64,000 nt of DNA from Bacillota bacterium (GCA_017443515.1 JAFRXM010000054.1:29866-93865), one strand, 5' to 3'; counted from the first letter of the stretch, positions 1-7,836 are shown. Notes: generated by a model from the sequence alone, not told the origin. Numbers and translations: made by a program.

Positions 1-253
1 CCGAATCCTTCCTCACAGCGCAGGAGACCCAGCTTGGTGGAGAGGGACGGTTCTCCTCCACCGGGCTGCCTTCAGTAATATCCAGAATATCCAGGTGTAG
101 CATCTCCCCAGCCGGGGTCATAAGGTCTACCTTTTCGACCCTCTCCCCGGACAGCAGCATCATCGCCGCAGCCTTGGAAGCCCCGGCGGCGCACGATCCT
201 GTGGTGTAGCCGCACCTCATTATTTTTCCGTTTACGTACCTTGTAAGTTCCAT
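1..253 (-). CDS. cbiD: CbiD, cobalt-precorrin-5B C1-methyltransferase (partial, runs off left edge)
   Basis: The product would methylate C1 of the corrin ring using SAM in the anaerobic cobalamin pathway in the cytoplasm. Only the first 84 or so codons are in the window. The recognisable CbiD opening is a short lead, then RCGYTTGSCAAGASKAA, and later SCAVRKDSG, which matches the conserved start of the VRKDxGDDPD stretch. I place the start at 253 because MELTRYVNGK fits the family N-terminus. An internal ATG at 220 would remove it. There is no clear Shine-Dalgarno; the ATG sits directly in the U-tract of the riboswitch terminator. Oddly, a 30-bp palindromic repeat (34-63) lies in frame and adds about ten residues (VEENRPSPPS) just before SCAVRKD. 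The identification is secure; activity with the insert is unknown. Confidence 0.88.
   Translation of the reverse strand, partial: MELTRYVNGKIMRCGYTTGSCAAGASKAAAMMLLSGERVEKVDLMTPAGEMLHLDILDITEGSPVEENRPSPPSWVSCAVRKDS
34..63. repeat. 30-bp palindromic repeat, copy 1 (inside cbiD)
   Basis: The arms GGTGGAG and CTCCACC flank a GGGACGGTT core. It is 29/30 identical to the copy at 16,881-16,910. Here it is in frame within cbiD. Confidence 0.75.
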
Positions 254-256
254 GTC

Positions 257-291
257 AAAAATAAAATGCTCCGGCATCGTTTGCCGGAGTT
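257..291 (-). terminator. Riboswitch-linked intrinsic terminator before cbiD
   Basis: On the minus strand the stem ACTCCGGCA / TGCCGGAG(C) with a short loop is followed by ATTTTATTTTT. The cbiD start codon lies at the end of this U-tract, so aptamer state can decide whether cbiD is transcribed. Confidence 0.8.
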
Positions 292-415
292 TACTGCACG
301 CAAAAAGCTGCTGTTCAGCTTCCCGGTGTCCGCAGGAAGGCTGATATCCCGGCACCCGACTTTCACGGCAACGTACTTGCGAGGGAATTGCACCCTACTT
401 TCCCGTTCTGTATTC
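257..415 (-). ncRNA. Cobalamin riboswitch controlling cbiD
   Basis: The leader has the cobalamin-aptamer signature GGGAA, then GGTGCAATTCCCTC, then TTGCCGTGAAAGTCGG, and ends in the intrinsic terminator at 257-291. It is closely similar in sequence and layout to the leader at 7,186-7,340, which precedes cobI. Both control corrinoid genes. It follows a consensus promoter at 422-450. Aptamer edges are approximate, and the subclass (it differs from the leader at 7,515) is my inference. Confidence 0.82.
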
Positions 416-421
416 GATTTG

Positions 422-450
422 ATTATAGTTTCAAAAGCAGGCTGTGTCAA
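422..450 (-). promoter_or_regulatory. Sigma-A promoter for the cbiD riboswitch transcript
   Basis: The minus strand reads TTGACA, 17 bases, TATAAT, a perfect consensus. The spacer shares the block TTTTGAAAC with the promoter at 7,347-7,375. Confidence 0.85.
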
Positions 451-469
451 CTTCAAACAGCTGGCGCGC

Positions 470-1228
470 CTACTTTGTCACATAGCAGTGCAGACCGTCT
501 TCCGCCTCAAAAAACCTGGGCACTATCCCGAACGCAGAAGCAAGCGCGGGGTCTTTGAGGACCTCCTCGGCGCTGCCTTCGGCCTGTGCTTTTCCGCTGT
601 CCATAAGCACCACGTGGTCCGCGTAGCGAAGCACCGCATCCAGGTCGTGCAGTATCATGACTATGGTCTTGCCCGAATCCGCCAGCATACGCGAGCGCTC
701 CAGAAGCTCGATCTGGTTCCTTATATCAAGGAAGGTCGTAGGCTCGTCCATAAGTATGATGTCCGTGTCCTGCGCCAGAGCCATGGCAAGATAGGCTTTC
801 TGCCTCTGCCCGCCCGAAAGATCGTCCATGCGTCGGTGCCTTAAGTCCGTGATACCCATCCATTCTAAGGCCTGGTCCACCTTCTCGTAATCCTCCCTGC
901 GGTACCTTCTGGGGTAGCTGAGGTACGGAAAGCGCCCGTGCATCACAAGCCTTGCCACGCTTATCCCTGAAATGCTGTGGCTTTGGGGCAGATACGCAGC
1001 CTTTCTGGCAAGCTCCTGCGCGGAGAGCCCGTCTATATCCGTTCCGTCTATCTTTATCGTGCCGCGGGCATCCTCCGTAAGGCGCACTATGGACCTGATA
1101 GTGGTGCTCTTGCCGCAGCCATTGGGGCCTATCAGCACCGAGATCTTACCGGTAGGAAAAGACATCCCGACGCCGTGCAGCACCTCTTCTCCGTCGTACG
1201 ATACGCAAAGATCAGAGATCTCTATCAT
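470..1228 (-). CDS. BtuD/FecE-type ABC transporter ATP-binding protein (corrinoid or siderophore-type importer)
   Basis: This 252-residue ATPase should energise import through the FecCD permease encoded just upstream (1225-2238). It has Walker A GPNGCGKST near residue 34, the signature LSGGQRQKA near 137, Walker B IILMDEPT near 157, and a switch histidine in ILHDLD. Its start overlaps the end of the permease gene by 4 bp, so translation is probably coupled. It is the last gene of the riboswitch-led operon that starts at cobI. The setting makes cobalamin or a corrinoid precursor the likely substrate, although FecE-type ATPases also serve iron chelates and heme. Confidence 0.88.
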   Translation of the reverse strand: MIEISDLCVSYDGEEVLHGVGMSFPTGKISVLIGPNGCGKSTTIRSIVRLTEDARGTIKIDGTDIDGLSAQELARKAAYLPQSHSISGISVARLVMHGRFPYLSYPRRYRREDYEKVDQALEWMGITDLRHRRMDDLSGGQRQKAYLAMALAQDTDIILMDEPTTFLDIRNQIELLERSRMLADSGKTIVMILHDLDAVLRYADHVVLMDSGKAQAEGSAEEVLKDPALASAFGIVPRFFEAEDGLHCYVTK

Positions 1229-2238
1229 GACTTCTTCCCCCTTCTCTTATGCAGCAGCCAGATGAAGAACGGTCCGCCGAGTATGCTGAGTATGATACCC
1301 GTGGGAAGCTCATACGGCGCGAAGATCATCCTCGCGATAAGGTCGCATACAGCGACGAATCCAGCCCCGGAAAGCGCGCAGAACGGCAGCAGAGTTCCGC
1401 TTTCGGTACCTGCTATACGCCTTGCCATGTGAGGAACGATCAGTCCCACGAATCCGAGAACCCCGGCAAAGCTGACGCTGGCTCCTGCAAGAAGCGCCGC
1501 AAGAGCCAGCAGGCCGTTTCTGACCAACGACACGTTGAGCCCAAGGGAATGCGCCGTGTCGTCGCCTAAAGAAAGCACGTCCAGTTCGTTGGAAAGAGTG
1601 CACACGAAGATTATGCCGGCTATTATCAGGATCGCAGCCGGTATCAGCCTGTCGCGGTTTACCGAGGAGAATCCTCCTATCCTGAAATCCCTGCTGGAAA
1701 GCGCCGCGTCGGGGACTATCGTAAGCACAGTTTCCGTTAGCGCATTGAGACAGGCCGTTACAGCGACGCCGCCCAAAACCACAGTAGTCTTGGACGCCTT
1801 GCTCTTCCTGCCCGCGGCCACCACTAAAGCCGTAGCAATCATGGCGCCTGCAAAGGATGAGCCTGCAACAGCCCAGGCGGAAAACACTCCGAACGCGCAG
1901 CATATCGTTACCGCAAGTCCGGCTCCGGCGTTGACGCCTATGATTCCAGGCGACGCCAGGTCGTTGGCCAGTACCTTCTGTATGATAGCTCCGGACACCG
2001 CAAGACCTGCCCCTGCGAGGAGGCAGGCCAGAGTGCGCGGAAAACGCACATACCACAGTATACGCTGGTTTGCCGAACTTCCCGGCCCTGCCATAAGGGC
2101 AGACCAGAGCTTAGCAAGACTCATCCCGGAAGCACCCAGACATATATTCATCACCGCGGCAACGATGACGAACACAGCGGCGCCGATGATGAGCAGCGGC
2201 GTTTTACTTTTCGTAGATAGTCTTTTCGAGTTTTTCAT
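1225..2238 (-). CDS. BtuC/FecCD-type ABC transporter permease
   Basis: This is a polytopic permease of about 337 residues with the FecCD-family features LWYVRFPRTLACLLAGAGLA near the N-terminus and FAGVLGFVGLIVPHMAR in the second half. The latter is the conserved coupling region that contacts the ATPase. I use the ATG at 2238 (MKNSKRL); an in-frame ATG at 2259 would add seven residues. Either start overlaps the end of the binding-protein gene (stop at 2204), which suggests translational coupling. It works with 470-1228 and 2204-3196 as one importer. Confidence 0.88.
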   Translation of the reverse strand: MKNSKRLSTKSKTPLLIIGAAVFVIVAAVMNICLGASGMSLAKLWSALMAGPGSSANQRILWYVRFPRTLACLLAGAGLAVSGAIIQKVLANDLASPGIIGVNAGAGLAVTICCAFGVFSAWAVAGSSFAGAMIATALVVAAGRKSKASKTTVVLGGVAVTACLNALTETVLTIVPDAALSSRDFRIGGFSSVNRDRLIPAAILIIAGIIFVCTLSNELDVLSLGDDTAHSLGLNVSLVRNGLLALAALLAGASVSFAGVLGFVGLIVPHMARRIAGTESGTLLPFCALSGAGFVAVCDLIARMIFAPYELPTGIILSILGGPFFIWLLHKRRGKKS

Positions 2239-3196
2239 AGGCTTCGCCCCAGAGCGCATTAGGCTTCAGCTGATACAGCTTCTTTTCGAGGTAATACACG
2301 CGGCCTTCCTTAACAGCGGTAAGGCCGGACCACGCGGGATTGCCTGTAAGGGCATCCTTAAGAGCTTTCTGCGTACCTTCGTGGTCGCTTCCCTGCTCGG
2401 TTATGAAGATCATATCAGGGTCCTCAGCTATTATCTTTTCTATGCTGAGGTTTTCAAGAAGGTCGTTTCCGTCCGCGATGTTAACGCAGCCGAGGTCCTT
2501 GAGCATGATACCAAGAACTGTGTCTTCAGAGCCCTTGGCCTTGATGACCGAAGCTGCGGCTCGGATGAAGAGGACCTTGGGAGCTCCTTTGGAGGTGGCT
2601 TCCTGACCGGCCTTCTTCGCGGCCTCGACCCTTGCCGCTACGGCGGTGCCGTTCTTTTCGTACAGGTCCGCTCTTCCGGTTATCTGTGTGCAGATCTTGA
2701 GCGTGCGCAGGTAATCTTCAAAGCTGTTGACGTTGAAATACAGGACCTTGACGCCGGCCTTTTCGAGGGTATCCTTTATATCCACCTGCTTCTTGGTGTT
2801 GGCGCTTGCGATCACCAGATCCGGCTCGGCGGAGAACAGCTGCTCCAGGTTTATAGCGTTGTACTTCCCGAGGTTTACTACGTCCTTTCCAAGGTCCAGG
2901 CCGAAATCCTCCCAGGCGTCATTTACGGCAGCCTTAAGTGTACCGCCGGCGAGCACCCAGGTATCGGCAAAGCTTCCCATGATGGCAGCTACGGACCTTG
3001 GCATCTCCTCAAAAGTGACCTTGTTGCCGAGGTCATCCGTTACGGTGACCGGCTTGTAGGCGTCCGCGGAATTCTCCGTATTCGTGTTGTTCGCCGCGTT
3101 GGAATTGTTCGCGGCGTTTCCGCTTCCCGCTCCGCAACCGGCAAGGACCGCCAGGCAGAGGATCAGCGCGATCACAGAAAGAAATCTTTTACTCAT
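2204..3196 (-). CDS. BtuF/FecB-type substrate-binding lipoprotein
   Basis: This 330-residue protein has a lipoprotein signal with lipobox LAGC near residue 21, then a low-complexity Asn/Ala linker. The periplasmic-binding fold of class III follows, with VTVTDDLGNKVTFEEMPRSVAAI, FSAEPDLVIA and IIAEDPDMIFIT. These are typical of BtuF/FecB proteins that bind corrinoids, heme or siderophores at the outer face of the membrane. It lies between precorrin-2 dehydrogenase and its cognate permease. Riboswitch control of the operon favours a corrinoid ligand, but the residues do not prove it. Confidence 0.88.
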   Translation of the reverse strand: MSKRFLSVIALILCLAVLAGCGAGSGNAANNSNAANNTNTENSADAYKPVTVTDDLGNKVTFEEMPRSVAAIMGSFADTWVLAGGTLKAAVNDAWEDFGLDLGKDVVNLGKYNAINLEQLFSAEPDLVIASANTKKQVDIKDTLEKAGVKVLYFNVNSFEDYLRTLKICTQITGRADLYEKNGTAVAARVEAAKKAGQEATSKGAPKVLFIRAAASVIKAKGSEDTVLGIMLKDLGCVNIADGNDLLENLSIEKIIAEDPDMIFITEQGSDHEGTQKALKDALTGNPAWSGLTAVKEGRVYYLEKKLYQLKPNALWGEAYEKLEKTIYEK

Positions 3197-3201
3197 TACT
3201 T

Positions 3202-3825
3202 TTACTCCTCAAATTCTTTCTTTATTGTTTCTCTTATTCTGAGTTCATCAGCATCGGTAAGCAGTGCCCCGCTTTTAAGCATCTTAGCAAGGCACCTGTG
3301 CAGGTATTCCCGCCTTACAGGCTGGGAGCTGAAGCTCTCCCTGGAGATGATCCGAACTTCAGCCATGCGCTCCAGTATCTCGTCCATATTTTCAGGAACG
3401 CGCGCGGCAAGCTCGTCCCTAAGCCACGCGCTTGCCGGAGGGCTTGCCCCCTGGCTCGAGACCGCTACGACGGTCCTTCCTTTTCTGAATACTGCCGGAA
3501 ACATCGCCGTGCAGGAATCTCCGTGCCCCGCGCAGTTGCAAGGTATTCCAAGCTTTCGGCACGCTTCTGAAAGCAGCGCTTCGGCCTCAGGACTTCCGCT
3601 CGCGTCTACAACAAGCATCTTTCCTTCGGCGTCTTCGGCTGCGACTTTCCGCAGCACCGTCCGCACGGGAATAGCCTTTATTTCATCGCAGATCTGGGGC
3701 GCCACGACGGTGACGTCCGCGCCCTGCTCTATAAGGAGCTTTGCCTTGTGCAGCGCTATCTGTCCGCCCCCTGCCACAAGGCAGGAAGCGCCGTCAAATT
3801 CTATAAGAACAGGATAAAAAGCCAT
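3202..3825 (-). CDS. Precorrin-2 dehydrogenase / sirohydrochlorin ferrochelatase family protein
   Basis: This 207-residue protein matches the N-terminal half of CysG and yeast Met8p. It starts with YPVLIEFDGASCLVAGGGQIALHKA, containing the Rossmann motif GGGxxAxxKA that binds NAD. Later comes VSSQGASPPASAWLRDELA, the conserved serine/glycine stretch of the family. It would oxidise precorrin-2 to sirohydrochlorin, the branch point for siroheme and for anaerobic B12 synthesis with CbiK. Its start overlaps the stop of the upstream gene by one base. No methyltransferase domain is fused, and no cobA/uroporphyrinogen methylase is in the window. Confidence 0.9.
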   Translation of the reverse strand: MAFYPVLIEFDGASCLVAGGGQIALHKAKLLIEQGADVTVVAPQICDEIKAIPVRTVLRKVAAEDAEGKMLVVDASGSPEAEALLSEACRKLGIPCNCAGHGDSCTAMFPAVFRKGRTVVAVSSQGASPPASAWLRDELAARVPENMDEILERMAEVRIISRESFSSQPVRREYLHRCLAKMLKSGALLTDADELRIRETIKKEFEE

Positions 3826-4910
3826 TACTTTGCCCTCCTCTTCTTTATGAACCAGTTGAGTATGCCGCCAATAACGATTATGGCAGCAGCAAGCACTATC
3901 ACCAGCTTTGCCGCCTCCTGCGGTATGCGCCCCTTGTCGCCCACCGAATCCGCGTAGAACGTGAGCGTGTACTCTATCTCAAGAGGATCGCCCATCGCGG
4001 TGGTATCGCCTATGAGGGTCACAGGCTCGTCCAGCGCGGTAATGGGTATGTCGAAGGTGGAATTGCCGCCGTCGGTCGTCTGGTTGTAGAAGACCTGTCC
4101 GTCCAGGACCACGTAGTCGTAGTAAGCGCTGCTCCAGAGTAGCCTTGCGTAAGCCTTGCCGTCCTTTACCGTAAGCAGCGTAGGAGAGCTCAGGCTTGCC
4201 CTGCCGCTTCCGCCCGCCATATCGAGCTCTATGGAGTATTCTCCGTCGGCAAGCTCCACCGATACGGGCACGGCAACGGCGCCTTCTGTTCCGGGGCCGT
4301 CGTCCGGAAGAGGCATGTCTTCCGGCATGAGGTTCCAAAGCACGTCTTCTATAAGCTCGTAGTCCGGAATGTCTATTTTGAGAGCATCTTCGGGCAGTGA
4401 TGATGCCACGAACAGTATCTTTCTGTCGTACCATCTCTTGCGGGCCTTGCTGTACGCCGCGCAGTCGATCTCGCTGTCAAGAGCTTCTATGGGAAAGGTG
4501 AAGGTCGTAAACCCGTTCTCAATTTTTGGTGAGACCCAGCTGCTGCTGTCGGCTTTTTCGGCTTCTCTTTTGGTGCCAAGGTACACGTATTTGTAGCTGG
4601 TGCTGGCTATGGTTATGCTGCCTGTCATCCTGCCGTCCTCGACAGTTATCTGCGCCTTGCGCACCTTGAAGAACGCGGAGTTCGAATCCACGGTGATATC
4701 GTAGGTGCCGTCCTTGATATCCCTCGGATATATGGGGACCATGCCGTACTTTCCGACCTTGCGGCTAACTATTTTTTCGCGTATCTCAGAAAACCTTTCC
4801 TCCGCGGTCTTATCCGAAGAGGCAAAGGCCGGGACCGCAGTGCAGAACACCACAGCAAGAGCCATCAGCGCCGGAAGAAGTTTTTTTATGAAAAACATTT
4901 CTTTCTTCAT
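3825..4910 (-). CDS. Membrane-anchored surface protein with two copies of a NEAT-like beta-domain
   Basis: The protein has about 361 residues, with a signal peptide (LLPALMALAVVFCTAVPAFA), two related domains, and a C-terminal membrane segment followed by KKRR. Repeat 1 runs DGTYDITVDSNSAFFKV to ALDSEIDCAAYS. Repeat 2 runs ADGEYSIELDMAGGSG to IGDTTAMGDPLEIEYTLTF. Each contains DGxxxxxxxxSxxYxY-like strands. The 162-residue lipoprotein at 9089-9577 has the same domain once. I infer a heme/tetrapyrrole-binding-like role by analogy with NEAT iron-transport domains and from the B12 setting; the ligand is unknown. I chose the ATG at 4910 because the signal peptide follows it; an upstream ATG at 4976 lies inside the preceding gene. 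Confidence 0.65.
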   Translation of the reverse strand: MKKEMFFIKKLLPALMALAVVFCTAVPAFASSDKTAEERFSEIREKIVSRKVGKYGMVPIYPRDIKDGTYDITVDSNSAFFKVRKAQITVEDGRMTGSITIASTSYKYVYLGTKREAEKADSSSWVSPKIENGFTTFTFPIEALDSEIDCAAYSKARKRWYDRKILFVASSLPEDALKIDIPDYELIEDVLWNLMPEDMPLPDDGPGTEGAVAVPVSVELADGEYSIELDMAGGSGRASLSSPTLLTVKDGKAYARLLWSSAYYDYVVLDGQVFYNQTTDGGNSTFDIPITALDEPVTLIGDTTAMGDPLEIEYTLTFYADSVGDKGRIPQEAAKLVIVLAAAIIVIGGILNWFIKKRRAK

Positions 4911-4920
4911 ACCGGCCGCC

Positions 4921-5652
4921 TCACAGATTCTTTTTCTTGTAGATGAACACCACGGATATAGCCCCGAACACCGCAAGGTACGCGAACAGGACGATAAAAC
5001 CGAACGCCTCCGGAGCCTCGCCGTTAGCGATGCCTCTTATCATGGCGCTGGCCTGCGAAAGCGGCAGCATCGAGATGACCTGCCTAAAGCCCGCCGGCAT
5101 CTGGTCTGTTGAGAAGAATGTGTTGCACAAAAACGACATCGGTGTGATTATATACGCGGTAAAACGCGGAGCGTCCGTATAGCTCTTTGCCAGGAAAGAC
5201 AGCGTCAGCGCTATCGTGGAGAACACCGTGCCGTTAAGAAACATTATGAATATGGAAAGCCCGTTGAACACGAGGTCTGTCCTTATAGGCAGCGTCAGCA
5301 GAAGTATGACTCCGCCCGCGTACAGCCCGCGAAGGCTTCCGCCTATGACCTGCCCCAGTATGAACTGCCAAAGAGGCGTAGGCGATACCATCACCTGATC
5401 CAGAGCCTTCTCGTAGAGCCTCTGCACGCTCATGTTCTGTGCTATCGCCGAAAAGCTGCCCGTCATCGTAGCCATGGCGACTATTCCCGGTATCAGAAAG
5501 TGCAGATAAGGCTCGCCGTGCGAGGTGGTCTGTATGCCCATGCCGAAGATTATCAGGTACATCAGAGGCGAGATCATGGCCGCTACTGTTATTTTGTAGA
5601 AGTCCCTGCGGAACTCCACCCATTTTTCCCAAAGTACAGTAAGTATGCCCAT
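4921..5652 (-). CDS. ABC-2 type transporter permease
   Basis: This is a permease of about 243 residues with six predicted membrane segments of the ABC-2 (DrrB/NodJ-like) type. Its cytoplasmic stretch YEKALDQVMVSPTPLWQFILGQVIGG is typical of the coupling region. The ATG at 5652 shares its A with the TGA of the ATPase gene upstream (TGATG), which decides the start. With 5652-6494 it forms a transporter of the usually exporting ABC-2 class. Its place between cobI and the duplicated-domain surface protein under a cobalamin riboswitch suggests a corrinoid- or metal-related substrate. Confidence 0.85.
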   Translation of the reverse strand: MGILTVLWEKWVEFRRDFYKITVAAMISPLMYLIIFGMGIQTTSHGEPYLHFLIPGIVAMATMTGSFSAIAQNMSVQRLYEKALDQVMVSPTPLWQFILGQVIGGSLRGLYAGGVILLLTLPIRTDLVFNGLSIFIMFLNGTVFSTIALTLSFLAKSYTDAPRFTAYIITPMSFLCNTFFSTDQMPAGFRQVISMLPLSQASAMIRGIANGEAPEAFGFIVLFAYLAVFGAISVVFIYKKKNL

Positions 5653-6494
5653 CAGCTCTGCCCCAGCTTTCTGCCCGCGCATTCCACGAACACATCTTCG
5701 AGCGTCGTTGCCCTGAAAGACGCCTGGCTGCCCGCCGCCGTAAGGTAGTCGATAGCCTCCTGCCTTTGGTGGAAGTACTTAGTTACCAGGCCGTTTTCGG
5801 TAGTTTCGTCCACCGCGAAGGCTCCCAGCTCCGAGATCAGAGCGTCCGGGCTGTCCAGCTTCTGAAGCTTTCCGCGGTTTATGAGGGCTACACGGTCGCA
5901 AAGGGCCTGAGCCTCTTCTATGTAGTGGGTCGTAAGGACTATGGTCATGTTCCTGCCGTTGACCTGGCGCAGGAGGTTCCACATCTGGCGCCTTGAAAGC
6001 GCGTCCATGCCCGCGGTGGGCTCGTCAAGGAGCAGGATCTCGGGTTCTATCATAAGGGCGCGGCATATCATCAGCTTTCTTTTCATGCCGCCCGAAAGGT
6101 GCCTTACGGTGCGCTTCCTGAACTCGGTAAGCCCCGCGAATTCAAGCAGTTCAGCGGTTTTTTCCTTTATGACCTTTTTTGGCATGTAGTACAGCCTTCC
6201 CTGGTATTCCATGACCTCGTCCATGGTCATGTCCTGGCGCATGGAGTATTCCTGGGTTATGACGGAAAGCTTGCGTTTTTGCGCTGAAGCCTTGCGGTCA
6301 AGCACCTGCCCGTCCACCAGTATCTGTCCTTCCGACGGAAGCAGCACGGTGGACATCATGCTTATCGTAGTGGTCTTACCTGCTCCGTTCGGCCCGAGCA
6401 GCCCAAAAAACTCACCTGTATTTATGGTGAGGTCCAGATGGTCCACTGCCGTAAAGTCTCCGAAGCGCTTTGTAAGTCCTTTGATCTCTATCAT
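5652..6494 (-). CDS. ABC-2 type transporter ATP-binding protein (DrrA-like)
   Basis: This 280-residue ATPase has Walker A GPNGAGKTT near residue 34, signature LSGGMKRKL near 137, Walker B LLLDEPTAGMD, and a C-terminal extension typical of CcmA/DrrA ATPases that pair with ABC-2 permeases. It partners with the permease at 4921-5652. It overlaps the end of cobI by 4 bp, so cobI, the ATPase and the permease are translationally linked. The substrate cannot be read from the ATPase. Confidence 0.88.
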   Translation of the reverse strand: MIEIKGLTKRFGDFTAVDHLDLTINTGEFFGLLGPNGAGKTTTISMMSTVLLPSEGQILVDGQVLDRKASAQKRKLSVITQEYSMRQDMTMDEVMEYQGRLYYMPKKVIKEKTAELLEFAGLTEFRKRTVRHLSGGMKRKLMICRALMIEPEILLLDEPTAGMDALSRRQMWNLLRQVNGRNMTIVLTTHYIEEAQALCDRVALINRGKLQKLDSPDALISELGAFAVDETTENGLVTKYFHQRQEAIDYLTAAGSQASFRATTLEDVFVECAGRKLGQS

Positions 6495-7174
6495 TTTTCT
6501 TTTGCGATTATAAGCGAGAAGTATCCGGCGTCGTCCGGGATCTCTTCAAGATCGTTGTATATCTTCTCAGTTTCCATGCTGCAGTTCTCTACGGCCTTTA
6601 CGCTGCGGCCGCTCTTCCTTAGCATGTCCTTTACTTCCTTCATGTGGCTCGCGGACTTCATAAGAACGTAGTTCCCGGGAAGCTCCAGAAGGTCTTCCGT
6701 CTTGTGCACCGCGGGAAGGATGTGGAGCATCTCGTCCCACTCGGTAAGCGAGACCCCAAGCCTTGCCGCCGCCGCGCAGAACGACGGGATGCCGCTTACG
6801 AGTTCAACCTTATATCCGTCCGCCTCCAGTATGTGCTGAAGGTAGCTGAAAGTGCAGTAAACGGTAGAATCGCCGAGCGTGAGGAACACCACGTTTTTAC
6901 CCTGGTCAAGATAACTTTCGATAGTCCTGGCACCTTTTAAATGCTCCTTTTCGATCAGCTCCCTGTCCTTTACCATGGGCATATAGATGGGGACCAGCTC
7001 CTTTTCCGCTATCTCAGGCACGGCGCCCGCGGCTATCTTATACGCTACGGTCTCTTTAGGCTCCCTGCCCGGGACCGCTATAACTTCGTTTTCCTTTATG
7101 AGCCTTACGGCTTTGAGCGTCATCAGCTCCGGATCTCCGGGGCCTACCCCTACTCCGTAAGCGATACCTTTCAT
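6491..7174 (-). CDS. cbiL: Precorrin-2 / cobalt-factor II C20-methyltransferase (CobI/CbiL)
   Basis: This 227-residue protein belongs to the tetrapyrrole (corrin/porphyrin) methylase family. It opens with YGVGVGPGDPELMTLKAVRLI and has VVFLTLGDSTVYCTFSYL and VSGIPSFCAAAARLG, the SAM-binding loops expected for CbiL. It would methylate C20 of cobalt-factor II in the cytoplasm, directly after CbiK. A strong Shine-Dalgarno (AGGAGG, 5 bases before the ATG) lies just past the riboswitch terminator. It is the first gene of an eight-gene leftward operon. Confidence 0.9.
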   Translation of the reverse strand: MKGIAYGVGVGPGDPELMTLKAVRLIKENEVIAVPGREPKETVAYKIAAGAVPEIAEKELVPIYMPMVKDRELIEKEHLKGARTIESYLDQGKNVVFLTLGDSTVYCTFSYLQHILEADGYKVELVSGIPSFCAAAARLGVSLTEWDEMLHILPAVHKTEDLLELPGNYVLMKSASHMKEVKDMLRKSGRSVKAVENCSMETEKIYNDLEEIPDDAGYFSLIIAKEK

Positions 7175-7185
7175 ACATACCTCCT

Positions 7186-7220
7186 AAAAACTAAAAACTC
7201 CGGCACTGCTGCCGGAGTGA
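7186..7220 (-). terminator. Riboswitch-linked intrinsic terminator before cbiL
   Basis: On the minus strand the stem ACTCCGGCA / TGCCGGAGT is followed by TTTTAGTTTTT. The cbiL Shine-Dalgarno begins right after it. Confidence 0.82.
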
Positions 7221-7340
7221 TACACGCTAAAAAAGCTTTTGTTTCTCCGGTGTCCGCAGAGAAAACACATACCCGGCATTCCGACTGTCACGGCAACGCA
7301 CTTGCGAGGGATTTTCACCCTTCTTTCCCGTTTGGTTTTC
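7186..7340 (-). ncRNA. Cobalamin riboswitch controlling the cbiL operon
   Basis: The leader contains GGGAAAGAAGGGTGAAAATC, then CCTCGC and TTGCCGTGACAGTCGG, the cobalamin-aptamer core in the same arrangement as at 257-415. It ends in an intrinsic terminator. It governs cbiL, the ABC-2 pair, the surface protein, precorrin-2 dehydrogenase and an importer, a sensible set for repression by cobalamin. Exact aptamer edges are approximate. Confidence 0.85.
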
Positions 7341-7346
7341 GCCTAG

Positions 7347-7375
7347 ATTATAGTTTCAAAACATTCCTGTGTCAA
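7347..7375 (-). promoter_or_regulatory. Sigma-A promoter for the cbiL operon
   Basis: The minus strand reads TTGACA, 17 bases, TATAAT, a perfect consensus with a spacer similar to that at 422-450. The 100 bases between this and the divergent promoter at 7480 are AT-rich and show no gene. Confidence 0.87.
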
Positions 7376-7479
7376 TATGAAAGAACAACTGAACAGAAAA
7401 CAACGATCCAAAAACACAGACCTTTTTTTGTAGGAAGGCACAAAAAATCTGCACATTATTCAAAATTGTTTTTATTTAA

Positions 7480-7508
7480 TTGACATTATTAATCGCCTCG
7501 TGTAGTAT
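7480..7508 (+). promoter_or_regulatory. Promoter for the rightward cbiK transport operon
   Basis: TTGACA, 17 bases, TAGTAT, upstream of the third cobalamin riboswitch. Confidence 0.7.
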
Positions 7509-7514
7509 ATTAAG

Positions 7515-7747
7515 GATAAAACTTGATCGGAAGCAGAGGCGTGGAAGTCGGGTGAGAATCCCGCGCAAGGCCGTTACTGTAAGCCGCCGTAAAAAGCGGT
7601 CAAGCCAGATACATCCCTGCTTTGGCCATAGGAAACTATGGTGTGTTCAGCTCTGCGGACTACCGGAGCAATGGATATCCACTCAGAGGCCAACCTCTTA
7701 AGCTGCTTATCTTGTTTCTTCAGCCCGCATCACGCGGGCTTTTTTTA
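7515..7747 (+). ncRNA. Cobalamin riboswitch controlling the rightward cbiK operon
   Basis: The leader has the classic cobalamin core: GGAAGTCGGGTGAGAATCCC, then GTTACTGTAAGCCGC, then AAGCCAGATACATCCCTGC. It ends in an intrinsic terminator (7722-7747, stem AGCCCGC/GCGGGCT plus a T-run). Its core differs clearly from the two leftward leaders, so two aptamer architectures serve one locus. It controls the lipoprotein CbiK, a lipoprotein, an importer and a second CbiK. Confidence 0.88.
7722..7747 (+). terminator. Riboswitch-linked intrinsic terminator
   Basis: AGCCCGC, loop ATCAC, GCGGGCT, followed by six more T. It lies 90 bases before the lipoprotein cbiK gene. Confidence 0.88.
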
Positions 7748-7836
7748 AAGCCGAAGAACAGAGTAACCACAGAGAACACTCAGACAGGTTTTACAAAAAA
7801 ACAGGAGATCATTTTGCAGAAAGAGAGGTTTTAACA

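Noticed and set aside
1535..3817. A 760-codon open frame on the plus strand opposite the importer genes
   Set aside because: It lies antisense to btuC, btuF and the precorrin-2 dehydrogenase gene, which have clear family motifs. Its translation shows no domain and no start site.
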